Notes: generated by a model from the sequence alone, not told the origin. Shown: positions 33,301-42,441, numbered from the stretch's first letter. The stretch is DNA of 64,000 bases from CBIHON01 sp966211965 (GCA_966211965.1 CBIHON010000019.1:1-64000), one strand, 5' to 3'. Program-made: numbers and translations.

Positions 33301-34692
33301 TTATACCGCCATGTTGCCGAGTTTGCCGATTTGGTACCAGTCGACTTTGCGGGTCGCGATCATGATGGCGGCCAATACTCCAAACAGCAGGATGCTGCCC
33401 ATCACGAGCGCATTGTTTTCCGAGCGTAGCAAGCCATACAGCGCGCCGTACAAAAGCGTCAGAGCGGCGCCAAAACCAAGGCCGCGACGCCAGTTGCGTA
33501 ATACGTAGGCCAGGTAAAAACCGATCAGCACGATGCAGGCACTGCTGGAAACCAGATAAGCCAGAACGAACGCCATTTGTTCGGACAAACTGACCAGCAG
33601 CAGGAAAAATAGCGCCAGGGCCAGCCCGACCAGCAGATATTGCACCGGATGGATCGGCAGGCGCTTCAATATTTCGAAGACAAAGAATGCGGCAAAGGTC
33701 AGAGCGACGAAAAGCAATCCGTATTTAGTTGCCCGGTCTGCTTGCGAATAGATATTGATCGGTTCGATGAAGCCGACGCTGAAACGGTCGAGGTCGGCTG
33801 ACGGTGCCGCGCCCGGCTGGGCATTATCCGGCGTGCCGGTGCCTTGTTCGATGCGGATCAATTGCTGCTGGGTGGTGCTGGCCAGTGCGGAGATGCTCCA
33901 GGTCGCGCTGAAGCCATGTTCATCGATTGAGCGCGCTTTCGGCGAAGGCAAAAAGCGCCCGGCAAATTGCGGGTGCGGCCAGTTCGATTTCAGCGTGACC
34001 TGATTGTTCTTTGCCAGCGGCGCGAAATGCTGGCGTTCGATGCCATCCAGGCCGAGGTCGAAGGAAAATTTGATGTTGGCCGGCTCCTTCAAATCCATCA
34101 TGTCCAGGGTGGCGTGCAAGCCGTTCTTGAACGACGTCAGTCCGGAGCCATGCTCGAATTCGAACAGCTTGCCATCCCAATTTATTTTGGGGATATTCCG
34201 GATTCCCCTGACGTCTTCGATGGCCAGCGCAACAAAAGGCTTGCCCAGGGTCAGGCGGGATATCGATTTCTCGCGCGGCAGGTCGTCCTGCTTCGGAAGG
34301 ATGAAATCGCCCGATATTGCGTGCTGGCCGCTGTACACCAGGACCTTGTGAATACCGCGATAGCGACGGTCGGTTTCGATATTCCCGGTAATTTTCAAAT
34401 CATTGGGAAATACCAGTGCGCGCTTGTTGAAGCTGCGTTTTACTATCTTGGTCTTTTTCTTCTTTTCATCCGAAACCTCTTCCTGCTCTTCGTATTCATC
34501 CGTATAAGGCAGGACAAGAACCGGGCCGATCAGGGTCTGCTCGCGGACCGAATCGGCCGCGATGCTGCGTACAGCTTCGTCCCGGAAGCTCATTCGTTCC
34601 CAGATGGTTGATTGGATCATCATCAAGGGAATCCCGATAACAAGCATGAGGCCGCTTATGATCAGGATTTTGAACAGCAGAGTTTTTTGCAT
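33301..34692 (-). CDS. creD: CreD-family inner-membrane protein
   Basis: The 463-residue protein has an N-terminal membrane helix (about 7-25), a large periplasmic domain (about 30-330) and five or so C-terminal helices (about 340-455: LLFVALTFAAFFVFEILKRL, PVQYLLVGLALALFFLLLVS). This matches CreD, the envelope protein controlled by CreBC. It lies 120 bp downstream of creC on the same strand. I could not find an intact TTCAC-N6-TTCAC CreB tag in that gap, only single GTGAA half-sites. Confidence 0.92.
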   Translation of the reverse strand: MQKTLLFKILIISGLMLVIGIPLMMIQSTIWERMSFRDEAVRSIAADSVREQTLIGPVLVLPYTDEYEEQEEVSDEKKKKTKIVKRSFNKRALVFPNDLKITGNIETDRRYRGIHKVLVYSGQHAISGDFILPKQDDLPREKSISRLTLGKPFVALAIEDVRGIRNIPKINWDGKLFEFEHGSGLTSFKNGLHATLDMMDLKEPANIKFSFDLGLDGIERQHFAPLAKNNQVTLKSNWPHPQFAGRFLPSPKARSIDEHGFSATWSISALASTTQQQLIRIEQGTGTPDNAQPGAAPSADLDRFSVGFIEPINIYSQADRATKYGLLFVALTFAAFFVFEILKRLPIHPVQYLLVGLALALFFLLLVSLSEQMAFVLAYLVSSSACIVLIGFYLAYVLRNWRRGLGFGAALTLLYGALYGLLRSENNALVMGSILLFGVLAAIMIATRKVDWYQIGKLGNMAV

Positions 34693-34812
34693 GGCGACTC
34701 CTTTGGGTTGAGATATCGCCAGTGTAGAAACCCGATGTGTGGTGATGATGCGTTTTGTGTGAAGCCGTGCCTATTGATGCTATCCATGCCGGCTACGGTG
34801 AATCAGGAATTC

Positions 34813-36234
34813 TCATGCGGAAGGGAGCCGTAGAACGGCGCAGGCGCCGCCCTCGACTTGGTTGCCGATTTCTGCAGTTCCTTTGTGCAGGGACATTACC
34901 TCTCGTACGAAAGGCAAACCCAGTCCGGTGCTTTTTGCGCCATCCGGGCGGGGCAAAGAATAGAAGCGGTCGAACAGCCGCTCACGTGCATAGTCCGGTA
35001 TGCCGGGGCCGCAGTCGCGAATGTTGATCACTACCTGGCCGTCAAGTTTGTGCGCGCTGATGGCAATCGCCGTGCCGGTCGGGGCGAAGTCGATCGCATT
35101 GTCGAGCAGATTGCCGATTGCCTGGCGCAGCAGCAGAGCATCGCCCTGCAGAGCAATATCCGGGATGTCCAGTTTGAGTTGCAGCGACTTGACGCCAATT
35201 CTGGTTTCGAAGTCGGACTCGACTTGGGCGATGAGTTCGCGCAATCGGATTACGTCGTGCTTCCCTAATTGCTGCTGCTTTTCGACCTTGACCAAGGCCA
35301 GCAGTTTGTCGATCAATTGCTTTTGGCGGCTATTCTGTTCCAGGATGGTCTTCGTGAAGCGTTTGCGTTCGGCCGCCGGCATGTCTTCCTGCAGCAATTC
35401 CGCCGCACCCTGGATTGCCGCGATCGGGCTTTTCAATTCATGCGCCAAGGTATGCATCAGCTCTTCCACATATTCCTTGCCTTCCAGCTTGTTGCGCATC
35501 GCGTCGAGAGCGCGGCCCAAGGTTCCGATTTCATTGTTTCCGAGCTTGGGCAGCACCGCTTTTTCCCCGGCTTCCACGCTGCTGATGTAGCGCTGCAAGC
35601 TGCGCAGCGAATGCGTGAGCCAGAATGCGAATGCAAGGCCGATCAGCAGTGAGCCCAGCAGCAGCACCGCGCTGCGGCGCCGGATCTTTTGCTGGCTGCG
35701 TTCGACGAAAGGCTGGACCGTCGCGATCGGCTTGGCTACGGTCAGGACGCCGATGATTTTGTCGCCATCCCTGATCGGCGCCGCCACGTGCATGACCGAA
35801 GTGGTATCGTCAGCAGGATCATCGCGCGTACTGCGCGCGCCATATTTTCCCCGCAAGGTCAGGTACACGTCGTTCCAGCGCGAATAGTCCTTGCCGAGAT
35901 CCTTGCCGTCCGAATCGAACAGCACGATGCCGCGCTCGTTAGTGATGTAGACCCGGTAGTCCAGCGTTTCTTTCGAGATGCCGCTGATGGTGACATCAAC
36001 GCTGCGCTGCGCATAGGCTTGCATTCGCTTGACCAGCGTCGCGTTTTGCAGGTTGCCCGTCTTGACGTCGTCGGTGACCAGATCGGCAAGCAATTGGGCG
36101 GTGTCCACCAGCGTGTCTTCCAAGGTCGAACGCACGCCGGGTTTGACTTCTTCCATGAAGACATTCAGAACGAACCAGGCCGCGAGACCGACGATCAGGA
36201 AGTAGCCCAGCAGAATGCGCAGGCCGATTTTCAT
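34813..36234 (-). CDS. creC: Two-component sensor histidine kinase CreC
   Basis: The 473-residue protein has an N-terminal helix (about 5-27), a periplasmic CreC-type sensor (about 28-185), a second helix (about 187-207: AVLLLGSLLIGLAFAFWLTH), HAMP-like linker, HisKA with the phospho-His in MHTLAHELKSPIAAIQG, and an HATPase domain (NLLDNAIDFAPTGTAI, DCGPGIPDYARERLFDRFYS, STGLGLPFVREV). It phosphorylates CreB. Its ATG overlaps the creB stop by 4 bp. Confidence 0.94.
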   Translation of the reverse strand: MKIGLRILLGYFLIVGLAAWFVLNVFMEEVKPGVRSTLEDTLVDTAQLLADLVTDDVKTGNLQNATLVKRMQAYAQRSVDVTISGISKETLDYRVYITNERGIVLFDSDGKDLGKDYSRWNDVYLTLRGKYGARSTRDDPADDTTSVMHVAAPIRDGDKIIGVLTVAKPIATVQPFVERSQQKIRRRSAVLLLGSLLIGLAFAFWLTHSLRSLQRYISSVEAGEKAVLPKLGNNEIGTLGRALDAMRNKLEGKEYVEELMHTLAHELKSPIAAIQGAAELLQEDMPAAERKRFTKTILEQNSRQKQLIDKLLALVKVEKQQQLGKHDVIRLRELIAQVESDFETRIGVKSLQLKLDIPDIALQGDALLLRQAIGNLLDNAIDFAPTGTAIAISAHKLDGQVVINIRDCGPGIPDYARERLFDRFYSLPRPDGAKSTGLGLPFVREVMSLHKGTAEIGNQVEGGACAVLRLPSA

Positions 36235-36929
36235 GAGGTGCTGAGGCTGTAACCCATGCCGCGGTGGGTTTGGATCGGATCACTTGTTTCGTCTATCGCG
36301 CGCAGCTTGGCGCGCAGGGATTTGATATGCGCGTCGACGGTTCTTTCAAGTGTATCGGGCGCGTCGGTCCAGACCCGGTCCATCAACTGGGCTCGCGACA
36401 GAACATGGCCGGGATGGTCGATGAAGGTCTTCAGCAGCAGGTATTCGTAGCGGGTGAGGTCGAGTACATGGCCGCAGAAAAGAATGCGCGCTTCTTCCCG
36501 GCGCAAGACGAAGCGATCGGCCGGCGTTTGAGGAACTGCGGGATGGGGCGTGGCCGGCGCCAGCCGCCGCAGGATCACACGTATGCGCGCCACCAGTTCG
36601 CGCGGCGAGAAAGGCTTGGTGATGTAATCATCGGCGCCGATTTCCAGTCCGACGATACGGTCGATTTCATCGCTGCGCGCGGTCAAAAAAATGACCGGCA
36701 CGTTCGAGAACTGGCGCAAGCGCCGGCAGACTTCGAAGCCGTTCATGTCGGGCAGGCCGACGTCCAGCACGACCAGTTCGGGTAGGTCGTTGGCGGCAGG
36801 GTGCAGCGAGGCCAGCGCCGCTTCACCCAGGCTCACATGATGCGGCACAAAACCCTCGGTCCGCAGGGCATAGGCGATGCTGTCCGCGATGGCAATTTCA
36901 TCTTCGACGATCAGAATGGATTTTGGCAT
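36231..36929 (-). CDS. creB: Two-component response regulator CreB (OmpR/PhoB type)
   Basis: The 232-residue protein has a receiver domain with phospho-Asp56 (LVVLDVGLPDMNG), Thr/Lys switch residues (IFLTARS, TKPFSPREL), and a winged-helix DNA-binding domain (LTRYEYLLLKTF, LERTVDAHIKSLRAKL). ATG at 36929 begins MPKSILIVEDE. No Shine-Dalgarno is visible before it, and the rpmG terminator hairpin is only about 17 bp upstream, so the gene's promoter must overlap the hairpin or depend on read-through from rpmBG. Confidence 0.94.
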   Translation of the reverse strand: MPKSILIVEDEIAIADSIAYALRTEGFVPHHVSLGEAALASLHPAANDLPELVVLDVGLPDMNGFEVCRRLRQFSNVPVIFLTARSDEIDRIVGLEIGADDYITKPFSPRELVARIRVILRRLAPATPHPAVPQTPADRFVLRREEARILFCGHVLDLTRYEYLLLKTFIDHPGHVLSRAQLMDRVWTDAPDTLERTVDAHIKSLRAKLRAIDETSDPIQTHRGMGYSLSTS

Positions 36930-36945
36930 GTGGGAGAGGGTGGAA

Positions 36946-36979
36946 ATAAAAAAGCCGTTCCACGATGAGAACGGCTTTT
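36946..36979 (-). terminator. Terminator of rpmBG, immediately before creB
   Basis: On the minus strand AAAAGCCGTTC-tcatcgtg-GAACGGCTTTT forms an 11-bp perfect stem and runs on into TTATTT. It lies between rpmG and creB. Confidence 0.8.
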
Positions 36980-37005
36980 GATATTGCGAGAGACGGTGTT
37001 CGGAT

Positions 37006-37173
37006 TTACTTGATCTTGGTCTCTTTGTATTCAACGTGCTTGCGAGCCTTGGGGTCGAACTTCATGATCGACATTTTTTCAGGCGTCGTGCGCTTGTTTT
37101 TGGTAGTGGTGTAGAAATGACCCGTGCCTGCAGTCGATTCCAGCTTGATTTTGTCGCGGCCGGATTTAGCCAT
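37006..37173 (-). CDS. rpmG: 50S ribosomal protein L33
   Basis: The minus-strand frame encodes 55 residues starting MAKSGRDKIKLESTAGTGH, including YTTTKNKRTTPEKM, and ending VEYKETKIK, the standard L33 length and sequence without Cys zinc ligands. AAGGAA precedes the ATG. It follows rpmB by 69 bp. Confidence 0.95.
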   Translation of the reverse strand: MAKSGRDKIKLESTAGTGHFYTTTKNKRTTPEKMSIMKFDPKARKHVEYKETKIK

Positions 37174-37242
37174 GATTATTCCTTCGTTCTAGTTGGGAAC
37201 AGAGTAGCTTTATTCGGCTCTGCACCCCAAATTCAAGATTAG

Positions 37243-37479
37243 TTAGACTTTTTCGCCACGGGCGCGCATATCGGCCAGCACGGCGTCAATGCCGATTTTG
37301 TCGATGACGCGCAAACCGGCGTTGGACAGGCGCAGGGAAACCCAGCGGTTTTCGGACTCAACGAAAATGCGGCGGTTTTGCAGGTTAGGCAAAAAGCGGC
37401 GTTTCGTTTTGTTGTTTGCATGGGAAACGTTGTTGCCGACCATCGGCCCCTTCCCGGTGACTTGGCAGACACGTGCCAT
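37243..37479 (-). CDS. rpmB: 50S ribosomal protein L28
   Basis: The 78-residue protein starts MARVCQVTGKGPMVGNNVSH and ends VLADMRARGEKV, the usual length and termini for L28. The perfect AAGGAG upstream sets the start. It is the first gene of rpmB-rpmG. Confidence 0.97.
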   Translation of the reverse strand: MARVCQVTGKGPMVGNNVSHANNKTKRRFLPNLQNRRIFVESENRWVSLRLSNAGLRVIDKIGIDAVLADMRARGEKV

Positions 37480-37683
37480 GTTTTAACTCCTTAAAGATTT
37501 CCGAAATTGGAAAAAACGAGAGTATAGCCAAAAAAGTGAGAGGATTCAACGACTTGCAGAAAACAATTGTGTCTTCTTGAATTTATTAAATTTAACAATT
37601 TGAATTGATCAGCCATGGCCAAGTTTTTGATGATGCCTATTCAAGGCTTGACAGTTGGAGAATGATCGTTCTACCATTTGTTT

Positions 37684-38271
37684 ATGCAATCTGCTATGCA
37701 ATCCGATTCCAGGCTCGAACCGCGAGAACGCTTGCTCAAAACCACGGAGCAATTGATTTACGCCGGTGGCATTCATGCGACAGGCATGGACCGTATCGTG
37801 CGTGAGTCCGGCGTGTCGCGCAAAAGCGTGTACCGCTATTTCGGATCGAAGGAAGAGCTCGTGGCGCAAGCGCTGAGATGTCGCGACGAGCGCTGGATGG
37901 CTTGGTTTTCCGCCGAGGTGAATCAAGCTGCAACGCCGCGCGACAGGTTGCTGGCGATGTTTCCGGTGCTGCGCGGCTGGTTTGCATCCGAAGGATTTCA
38001 CGGCTGTGCCTTCATCAATGCGGCAGGCGAAACCGGCGACCCGAACGATCCGATCCGCAAGGTGGCCAAGCTGCACAAGGAGCGCTTGCTGGCATTTGTC
38101 CAATCCCTGTGCGTCGCGGATGGTGCGCAAGACCCTGGTGCACTGGCGCGGCAGTTTTTGATCTTGATCGACGGCGCCATTGCAGTGGCGCTGGTTACTG
38201 GTAATCCAGGCGCAGCGGATGACGCCTGCATGCTGGCCAGGCAACTCCTGGCGGCTTCCCCCTTTTATTAA
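37684..38271 (+). CDS. TetR/AcrR-family transcriptional regulator
   Basis: The 195-residue protein has an N-terminal helix-turn-helix (about 15-60: RLLKTTEQLIYAGGIHATG, MDRIVRESGVSRKSVYRYFG) and an all-helical ligand-binding C-terminal domain with AFINAAGETGDPNDP. The ATG at 37684 was chosen; a TTG two codons earlier is possible. The DUF1348 gene starts 31 bp downstream, so it probably regulates that gene and itself. Ligand unknown. Confidence 0.88.
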   Translation: MQSAMQSDSRLEPRERLLKTTEQLIYAGGIHATGMDRIVRESGVSRKSVYRYFGSKEELVAQALRCRDERWMAWFSAEVNQAATPRDRLLAMFPVLRGWFASEGFHGCAFINAAGETGDPNDPIRKVAKLHKERLLAFVQSLCVADGAQDPGALARQFLILIDGAIAVALVTGNPGAADDACMLARQLLAASPFY

Positions 38272-38302
38272 CCGGACGGTCCCGTCCTGCTGGAGAAAAA
38301 CG

Positions 38303-38782
38303 ATGTCTGCAACTCAAGAAGCTCGTCCGCCGCTTCCTCCCTTCACCCGTGAAACGGCAATCAAGAAAGTCAGGCTGGCCGAAGATGGCTGGAATTCGCG
38401 CGACCCGGAACGCGTCGCGCTGGCTTATACCCTCGATACCAAGTGGCGCAACCGGGCCGAATTCATCAATAGCCGTCAGGAAGCTGCGCAATTCCTGGCG
38501 CGCAAATGGGCCAAGGAACTGGATTACCGCCTGATCAAGGAACTTTGGGTTTACGAAGGCAACCGAATTGGCGTGCGCTATGCATACGAATGGCACGATG
38601 ACTCGGGCAACTGGTTCCGTTCCTATGGCAATGAAAACTGGGAATTCGATGAAAACGGCTTGATGGCGCGGCGCTATGCCTGCATCAACGATTTGCCGAT
38701 CAAGGCGGAAGAACGCAAATTCCACTGGCCGCTGGGGCGGCGTCCCGACGATCATCCGGGCCTGAGCGAACTCGGACTATAA
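38303..38782 (+). CDS. DUF1348 (NTF2/SnoaL-like) protein
   Basis: The 159-residue protein is a cone-shaped NTF2-like fold typical of DUF1348: AEDGWNSRDPERVALAYT, WRNRAEFINSRQEAAQFLA, RYAYEWHDDSGNWFRSYGNE, and the terminal WPLGRRPDDHPGLSELGL. The family has no established reaction in my knowledge. GGAG lies before the ATG. It pairs with the TetR gene and its end overlaps radC by 6 bp on the opposite strand. Confidence 0.87.
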   Translation: MSATQEARPPLPPFTRETAIKKVRLAEDGWNSRDPERVALAYTLDTKWRNRAEFINSRQEAAQFLARKWAKELDYRLIKELWVYEGNRIGVRYAYEWHDDSGNWFRSYGNENWEFDENGLMARRYACINDLPIKAEERKFHWPLGRRPDDHPGLSELGL

Positions 38783-39451
38783 CTGCCCGTGTTCCGCGAA
38801 TGAATAGACGCTGCGTCCGGCCACCACAAAATGGTCCAGCACACGCACATCGACCAGCGCCAGCGTTTGCTTGAGCGCTTGCGTCAAGCTGTGATCGGCC
38901 GGACTTGGTTCGGGTGTGCCGGATGGGTGATTATGCGCCAGCACGATTCCTGCGGCATTGTGCGCGAGCGCCGCTTTGACCACCTCGCGCGGATAGACGC
39001 TGGCATGGGTCAAGGTGCCGCGAAATAGCTCTTCACTGGCGATCAGGCGGTTTTTTACGTCCAGGAAGAGAACCGCGAACGACTCATGCTGCTTGCCGCC
39101 TATCAGCAATTGCAAATACTGTTTGACTGCGAGCGGTGAACTGAGCGTCACACCGTCCCGCAGTTCTTCCGCCAATGCACGCCGGGCCAGTTCCAGCACG
39201 GCCTGAAGCTGCGCAAATTTTGCCGGCCCCAAGCCATTGATGGCTGAAAAATCCGCCAGCGTCGCGGAAAACATCGCATTCAGTGAGCCGAAATGCCCCA
39301 CCATGTCGCGCCCAAGATCGACCGCGCTCTTGCCGGTGACGCCCACGCGTAAAAACACGGCAAGCAATTCGGCATCCGAAAGCGCATGAGGGCCATGTTT
39401 GATCAGCCGCTCGCGCGGCCGGAGTTCTTCGGGCCAGTCGGTGATTGCCAT
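38777..39451 (-). CDS. radC: RadC/JAMM-family protein
   Basis: The 224-residue protein has an N-terminal helix-hairpin-helix region (about 60-80: FSAINGLGPAKFAQLQAVLE) and a JAB/MPN domain with the zinc motif HNHPSGTPEPSPAD. The name is historical; a DNA repair role is not established. It is divergent from fkpB across a 70-bp gap. Confidence 0.92.
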   Translation of the reverse strand: MAITDWPEELRPRERLIKHGPHALSDAELLAVFLRVGVTGKSAVDLGRDMVGHFGSLNAMFSATLADFSAINGLGPAKFAQLQAVLELARRALAEELRDGVTLSSPLAVKQYLQLLIGGKQHESFAVLFLDVKNRLIASEELFRGTLTHASVYPREVVKAALAHNAAGIVLAHNHPSGTPEPSPADHSLTQALKQTLALVDVRVLDHFVVAGRSVYSFAEHGQL

Positions 39452-39521
39452 GATGATTGAAGGGTGGTTTAGGTGAAAGCTGGCTTAAAATAGCAGGCCA
39501 TGATGCCATCTGGGATTTTAA

Positions 39522-39977
39522 ATGTCAAACTTACAACAGCCCGTTGTCGCCGAGGGCGCTTATCTCACATTGCACTATCGTCTGGCCTCCATCGACGGTG
39601 CCGATATCGTGAGTACGTTTCGAGATAACCCGGCCACCTTGCAGTTGGGGAGCGGCCAACTTGCTCCATTTCTCGAAGCCTGCCTGATCGGCTTGCCGGA
39701 AGGCGAGCAGAGAACCTTCGAACTGCCGCCCGAAAAAGCCTTCGGCTTGCGCAATCCCGATCTCGTTCAACGCATATCCCGCGCTACCCTGGATGAAAAT
39801 TCCGCCGCTGATGCGCAATATGAGATCGGCGACTTGGTCGATTTTGCGGCGCCGGGCGGCGGACGCTTTGCCGGCGTCTTGCGCGAAATCAATGCCGAGA
39901 ATGCTTTATTCGACTTCAATCATCCCTTGGCGGGACAGACCTTGAAATTCGAAGTGAAGATCATCGGCATATTGTAG
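39522..39977 (+). CDS. fkpB: FKBP-type peptidyl-prolyl isomerase, SlpA/FkpB type
   Basis: The 151-residue protein has an FKBP core interrupted by the IF (flap) domain: LTLHYRLASIDGADIVSTF, IGLPEGEQRTFELPPEKAFG, and DFNHPLAGQTLKFEVKI. It is a cytoplasmic chaperone and prolyl isomerase. It sits just before ispH, the common proteobacterial order fkpB-ispH. Confidence 0.93.
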   Translation: MSNLQQPVVAEGAYLTLHYRLASIDGADIVSTFRDNPATLQLGSGQLAPFLEACLIGLPEGEQRTFELPPEKAFGLRNPDLVQRISRATLDENSAADAQYEIGDLVDFAAPGGGRFAGVLREINAENALFDFNHPLAGQTLKFEVKIIGIL

Positions 39978-40059
39978 ATATGGTGTGGCGGGGTTTGTTG
40001 AGAATCGCGCAGGGAACAGCTTCCCGATTTTCCCGCCCCGGCGTTTTTAAGGATTGGTA

Positions 40060-41025
40060 ATGGAAGCAGAAATTCTACTTGCCCAACCGCGCGGTTTTTG
40101 CGCCGGCGTGGATCGGGCAATCGAGATCGTCGAACGCGCATTGGCCGAGTTCGGCGCACCGATTTATGTGCGTCACGAGATCGTGCATAACGCTTATGTG
40201 GTCAACGACCTGCGCAGCAAGGGTGCGATTTTCATCGAAGAGCTGGCCGATGTTCCAGCCGGGAACACGGTTGTCTTTTCTGCGCATGGGGTTTCCAAGG
40301 CCGTGCAAGCCGAGGCGGAAGTGCGCGGCTTGAGAGTCTTCGACGCGACCTGCCCACTGGTGACCAAAGTGCATATTGAAGTCGCCAAAATGCGCCGTGA
40401 AGGCCGCGAAATCATCATGATCGGGCATGAAGGCCATCCGGAGGTCGAGGGCACGATGGGCCAAGTGGAAAAGGGCATGCATCTGGTTGAAACAGTTGCG
40501 GACGTAGAAAAACTTCAGGTCGGCAATCCCGACATGCTGGCCTATGTGACACAAACCACCTTGTCGGTTGACGACACCAGCGACGTGATCGGCGCGCTCA
40601 AACGCAAATACCCGAATATCGCCGAACCAAAAAAAGGTGACATCTGTTACGCCACCACCAATCGCCAAGAGGCGGTGAAATTCATGGCGCCGCAAGTCGA
40701 TATGGTGGTCGTGGTCGGCAGTCCGAATAGTTCCAATTCCAATCGCTTGCGCGAGGTTGCTGAAAAAAAAGGCACCTTGGCCTACATGGTCGACAACGCC
40801 TCGCAAATCGATCCGGCCTGGCTGGAAGGGAAAGCGCGCATCGGCGTGACGGCCGGCGCGTCGGCGCCGGAGGTGCTGGTGCAGGCGGTGATCGATCGCT
40901 TGAAGGCCTGCGGCGCAAAAAGCGTAAGAACCCTGGACGGCGTGGAAGAGCATGTGATTTTCCCTCTGCCGAAGGGCCTGGGGACGTCGCAAACGGTGCG
41001 AAATTTAATTCAGAACAAGGAGTGA
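40060..41025 (+). CDS. ispH: 4-hydroxy-3-methylbut-2-enyl diphosphate reductase
   Basis: IspH makes IPP and DMAPP in the last step of the MEP pathway. The three [4Fe-4S] Cys are in RGFCAGVDRAI, DATCPLVTKVH and DICYATTNRQ; the catalytic Glu is in TTLSVDDT's neighbourhood and the diphosphate-binding His residues in VRHEIVHN and GHEGHPE are present. The 321-residue frame starts at 40060 (MEAEILLAQP). Confidence 0.95.
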   Translation: MEAEILLAQPRGFCAGVDRAIEIVERALAEFGAPIYVRHEIVHNAYVVNDLRSKGAIFIEELADVPAGNTVVFSAHGVSKAVQAEAEVRGLRVFDATCPLVTKVHIEVAKMRREGREIIMIGHEGHPEVEGTMGQVEKGMHLVETVADVEKLQVGNPDMLAYVTQTTLSVDDTSDVIGALKRKYPNIAEPKKGDICYATTNRQEAVKFMAPQVDMVVVVGSPNSSNSNRLREVAEKKGTLAYMVDNASQIDPAWLEGKARIGVTAGASAPEVLVQAVIDRLKACGAKSVRTLDGVEEHVIFPLPKGLGTSQTVRNLIQNKE

Positions 41026-41296
41026 TTTTCCATCGATAGTTTTTTGCCTTCCTCGTTACACTGGCCGCGCAAACTGATTACTCGTGCCGGCCGCTCGACA
41101 TTTAAGTTGATGGGACTGTGCGAAGTGCGGTGAGCAGAGTAGTATGCTGAAAGATTACGCAGGGCATACCCGGTTAAGGTTACGAAGATAACTGATTCGA
41201 TATGATGATGCCGCCCAACTGGTAATGGCTCACAAGGCATAGTCAAAAAATACAACAACGTTTTTTATTGAAAACGAAAATTGGAGACGACATATC
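41026..41296. other. Non-coding stretch after ispH
   Basis: No gene was convincing in this 271-bp stretch. It should contain the promoter of the liv operon; the leader peptide and terminator follow at 41297-41408. Confidence 0.4.
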
Positions 41297-41353
41297 ATGG
41301 GCACACATCACATCTTCGCCGCTCAAACAATCCTGGCTAGTCTTTTCGGATAA
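41297..41353 (+). CDS. Possible leader peptide of the liv operon
   Basis: An 18-residue frame, MGTHHIFAAQTILASLFG, ends 17 bp before a strong terminator hairpin. GGAG lies about 10 bp upstream of its ATG. It includes two Ile and two Leu residues in 18. The order (short peptide, terminator, branched-chain transporter genes) resembles an attenuator, although the branched-chain codons are not densely clustered. Confidence 0.4.
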   Translation: MGTHHIFAAQTILASLFG

Positions 41354-41370
41354 CAAGCGTTTTGCCACAT

Positions 41371-41408
41371 GCGGCACCCTCGAGGAAGACCTGGGTGCCG
41401 CTTTTGTT
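41371..41408 (+). terminator. Candidate attenuator upstream of livH
   Basis: GCGGCACCC (41371-41379) and GGGTGCCGC (41393-41401) form a perfect 9-bp stem with a 13-nt loop, followed by TTTTGTT. It lies 93 bp before livH and about 345 bp after ispH, so it does not look like the ispH terminator. Confidence 0.6.
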
Positions 41409-41500
41409 ATCAGGAACGATTATTGCTGCAAGTGCACATCACGCAATTGCAGTCAACTCGTAGAACCATTTGAATGACCCTCATAGAGAGTAATTAAACT

Positions 41501-42430
41501 ATGGATACATTTATCCAACAAATCTTCAATGGCTTGGTGCTAGGCAGCATGTATGCACTGGTCGCACTCGGCTACACGATGGTGTATGGTGTGCTGAACC
41601 TCATCAATTTTGCGCACGGCGACGTGCTGATGGTGGGCGCGATGATGGCCATCACGATCCTCAAGATAGTGCAAAACGTCGCGCCGGACTTGCCGGGCGT
41701 CGTCAAGCTTATCATTGCAATCATTGGCGCCATCCCGGTTTGTATTGCGGTGAATGTATTAATTGAGCGCGTCGCCTATCGTCGCCTGCGCAATGCGCCG
41801 CGCTTGGCGCCGTTGATCACGGCGATCGGTGTTTCGATCCTGCTGCAAACCTTTGCGATGATGATCTGGGGCCGCAGCCCGATACCATTCCCCCAGGTGA
41901 TGCCTTCGGACTCGTACAACGTCCTGGGAGCGTTGATTTCCCCGACACAGGTGATGCTGCTGATACTCGCGACAATCTCGATGGTCGGCTTGGTTTTCAT
42001 GGTTGAAAAAACCAAGATGGGGCGCGCGATGCGTGCCACTGCGGAAAATCCGCGTGTCGCCGGCCTGATGGGTGTTGATTCCAATCGCGTCATCGTTCTC
42101 ACGTTTGCACTTGGTGCCGCCTTGGCTGCCGTCGCCGGCGTGATGTGGGGCGCTACCTATTCCTCGGCCCAGTTTGCGATGGGCTTTACGCCGGGTTTGA
42201 AAGCGTTCTCCGCAGCGGTGCTGGGTGGTATCGGCAATATCTACGGCGCGATGGTCGGCGGCATCATCCTCGGCTTGATCGAAAGCCTCGGGGCAGGCTA
42301 TATCGGCGACTTGACCGGCAACTTCCTGGGCAGCCAATATCAAGACATCTTTGCTTTCATTGTATTGATCATCGTGCTGACCCTGCGGCCTTCCGGCATC
42401 ATGGGTGAGCGTGTCGCTGACCGCGCGTAA
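41501..42430 (+). CDS. livH: Branched-chain amino-acid ABC transporter permease LivH
   Basis: The 309-residue membrane protein starts MDTFIQQIFNGLVLGSMYAL and shows ALGYTMVYGVLNLINFAHGD and AFSAAVLGGIGNIYGAMVGG, hallmarks of LivH with about eight membrane helices. It forms the inner-membrane channel with LivM. No substrate-binding protein gene (livK/livJ) lies in this operon; one must be encoded elsewhere. livM follows by 11 bp. Confidence 0.95.
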   Translation: MDTFIQQIFNGLVLGSMYALVALGYTMVYGVLNLINFAHGDVLMVGAMMAITILKIVQNVAPDLPGVVKLIIAIIGAIPVCIAVNVLIERVAYRRLRNAPRLAPLITAIGVSILLQTFAMMIWGRSPIPFPQVMPSDSYNVLGALISPTQVMLLILATISMVGLVFMVEKTKMGRAMRATAENPRVAGLMGVDSNRVIVLTFALGAALAAVAGVMWGATYSSAQFAMGFTPGLKAFSAAVLGGIGNIYGAMVGGIILGLIESLGAGYIGDLTGNFLGSQYQDIFAFIVLIIVLTLRPSGIMGERVADRA

Positions 42431-42441
42431 AAGGACTACTC

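Noticed and set aside
34693..34812. CreB tag (two TTCAC repeats) upstream of creD
   Set aside because: Only isolated GTGAA half-sites without the required 6-bp spacing.
41268..41477. 69-residue frame before livH
   Set aside because: It runs through the terminator hairpin and has no recognisable content; the 18-residue frame with a Shine-Dalgarno is the better candidate.
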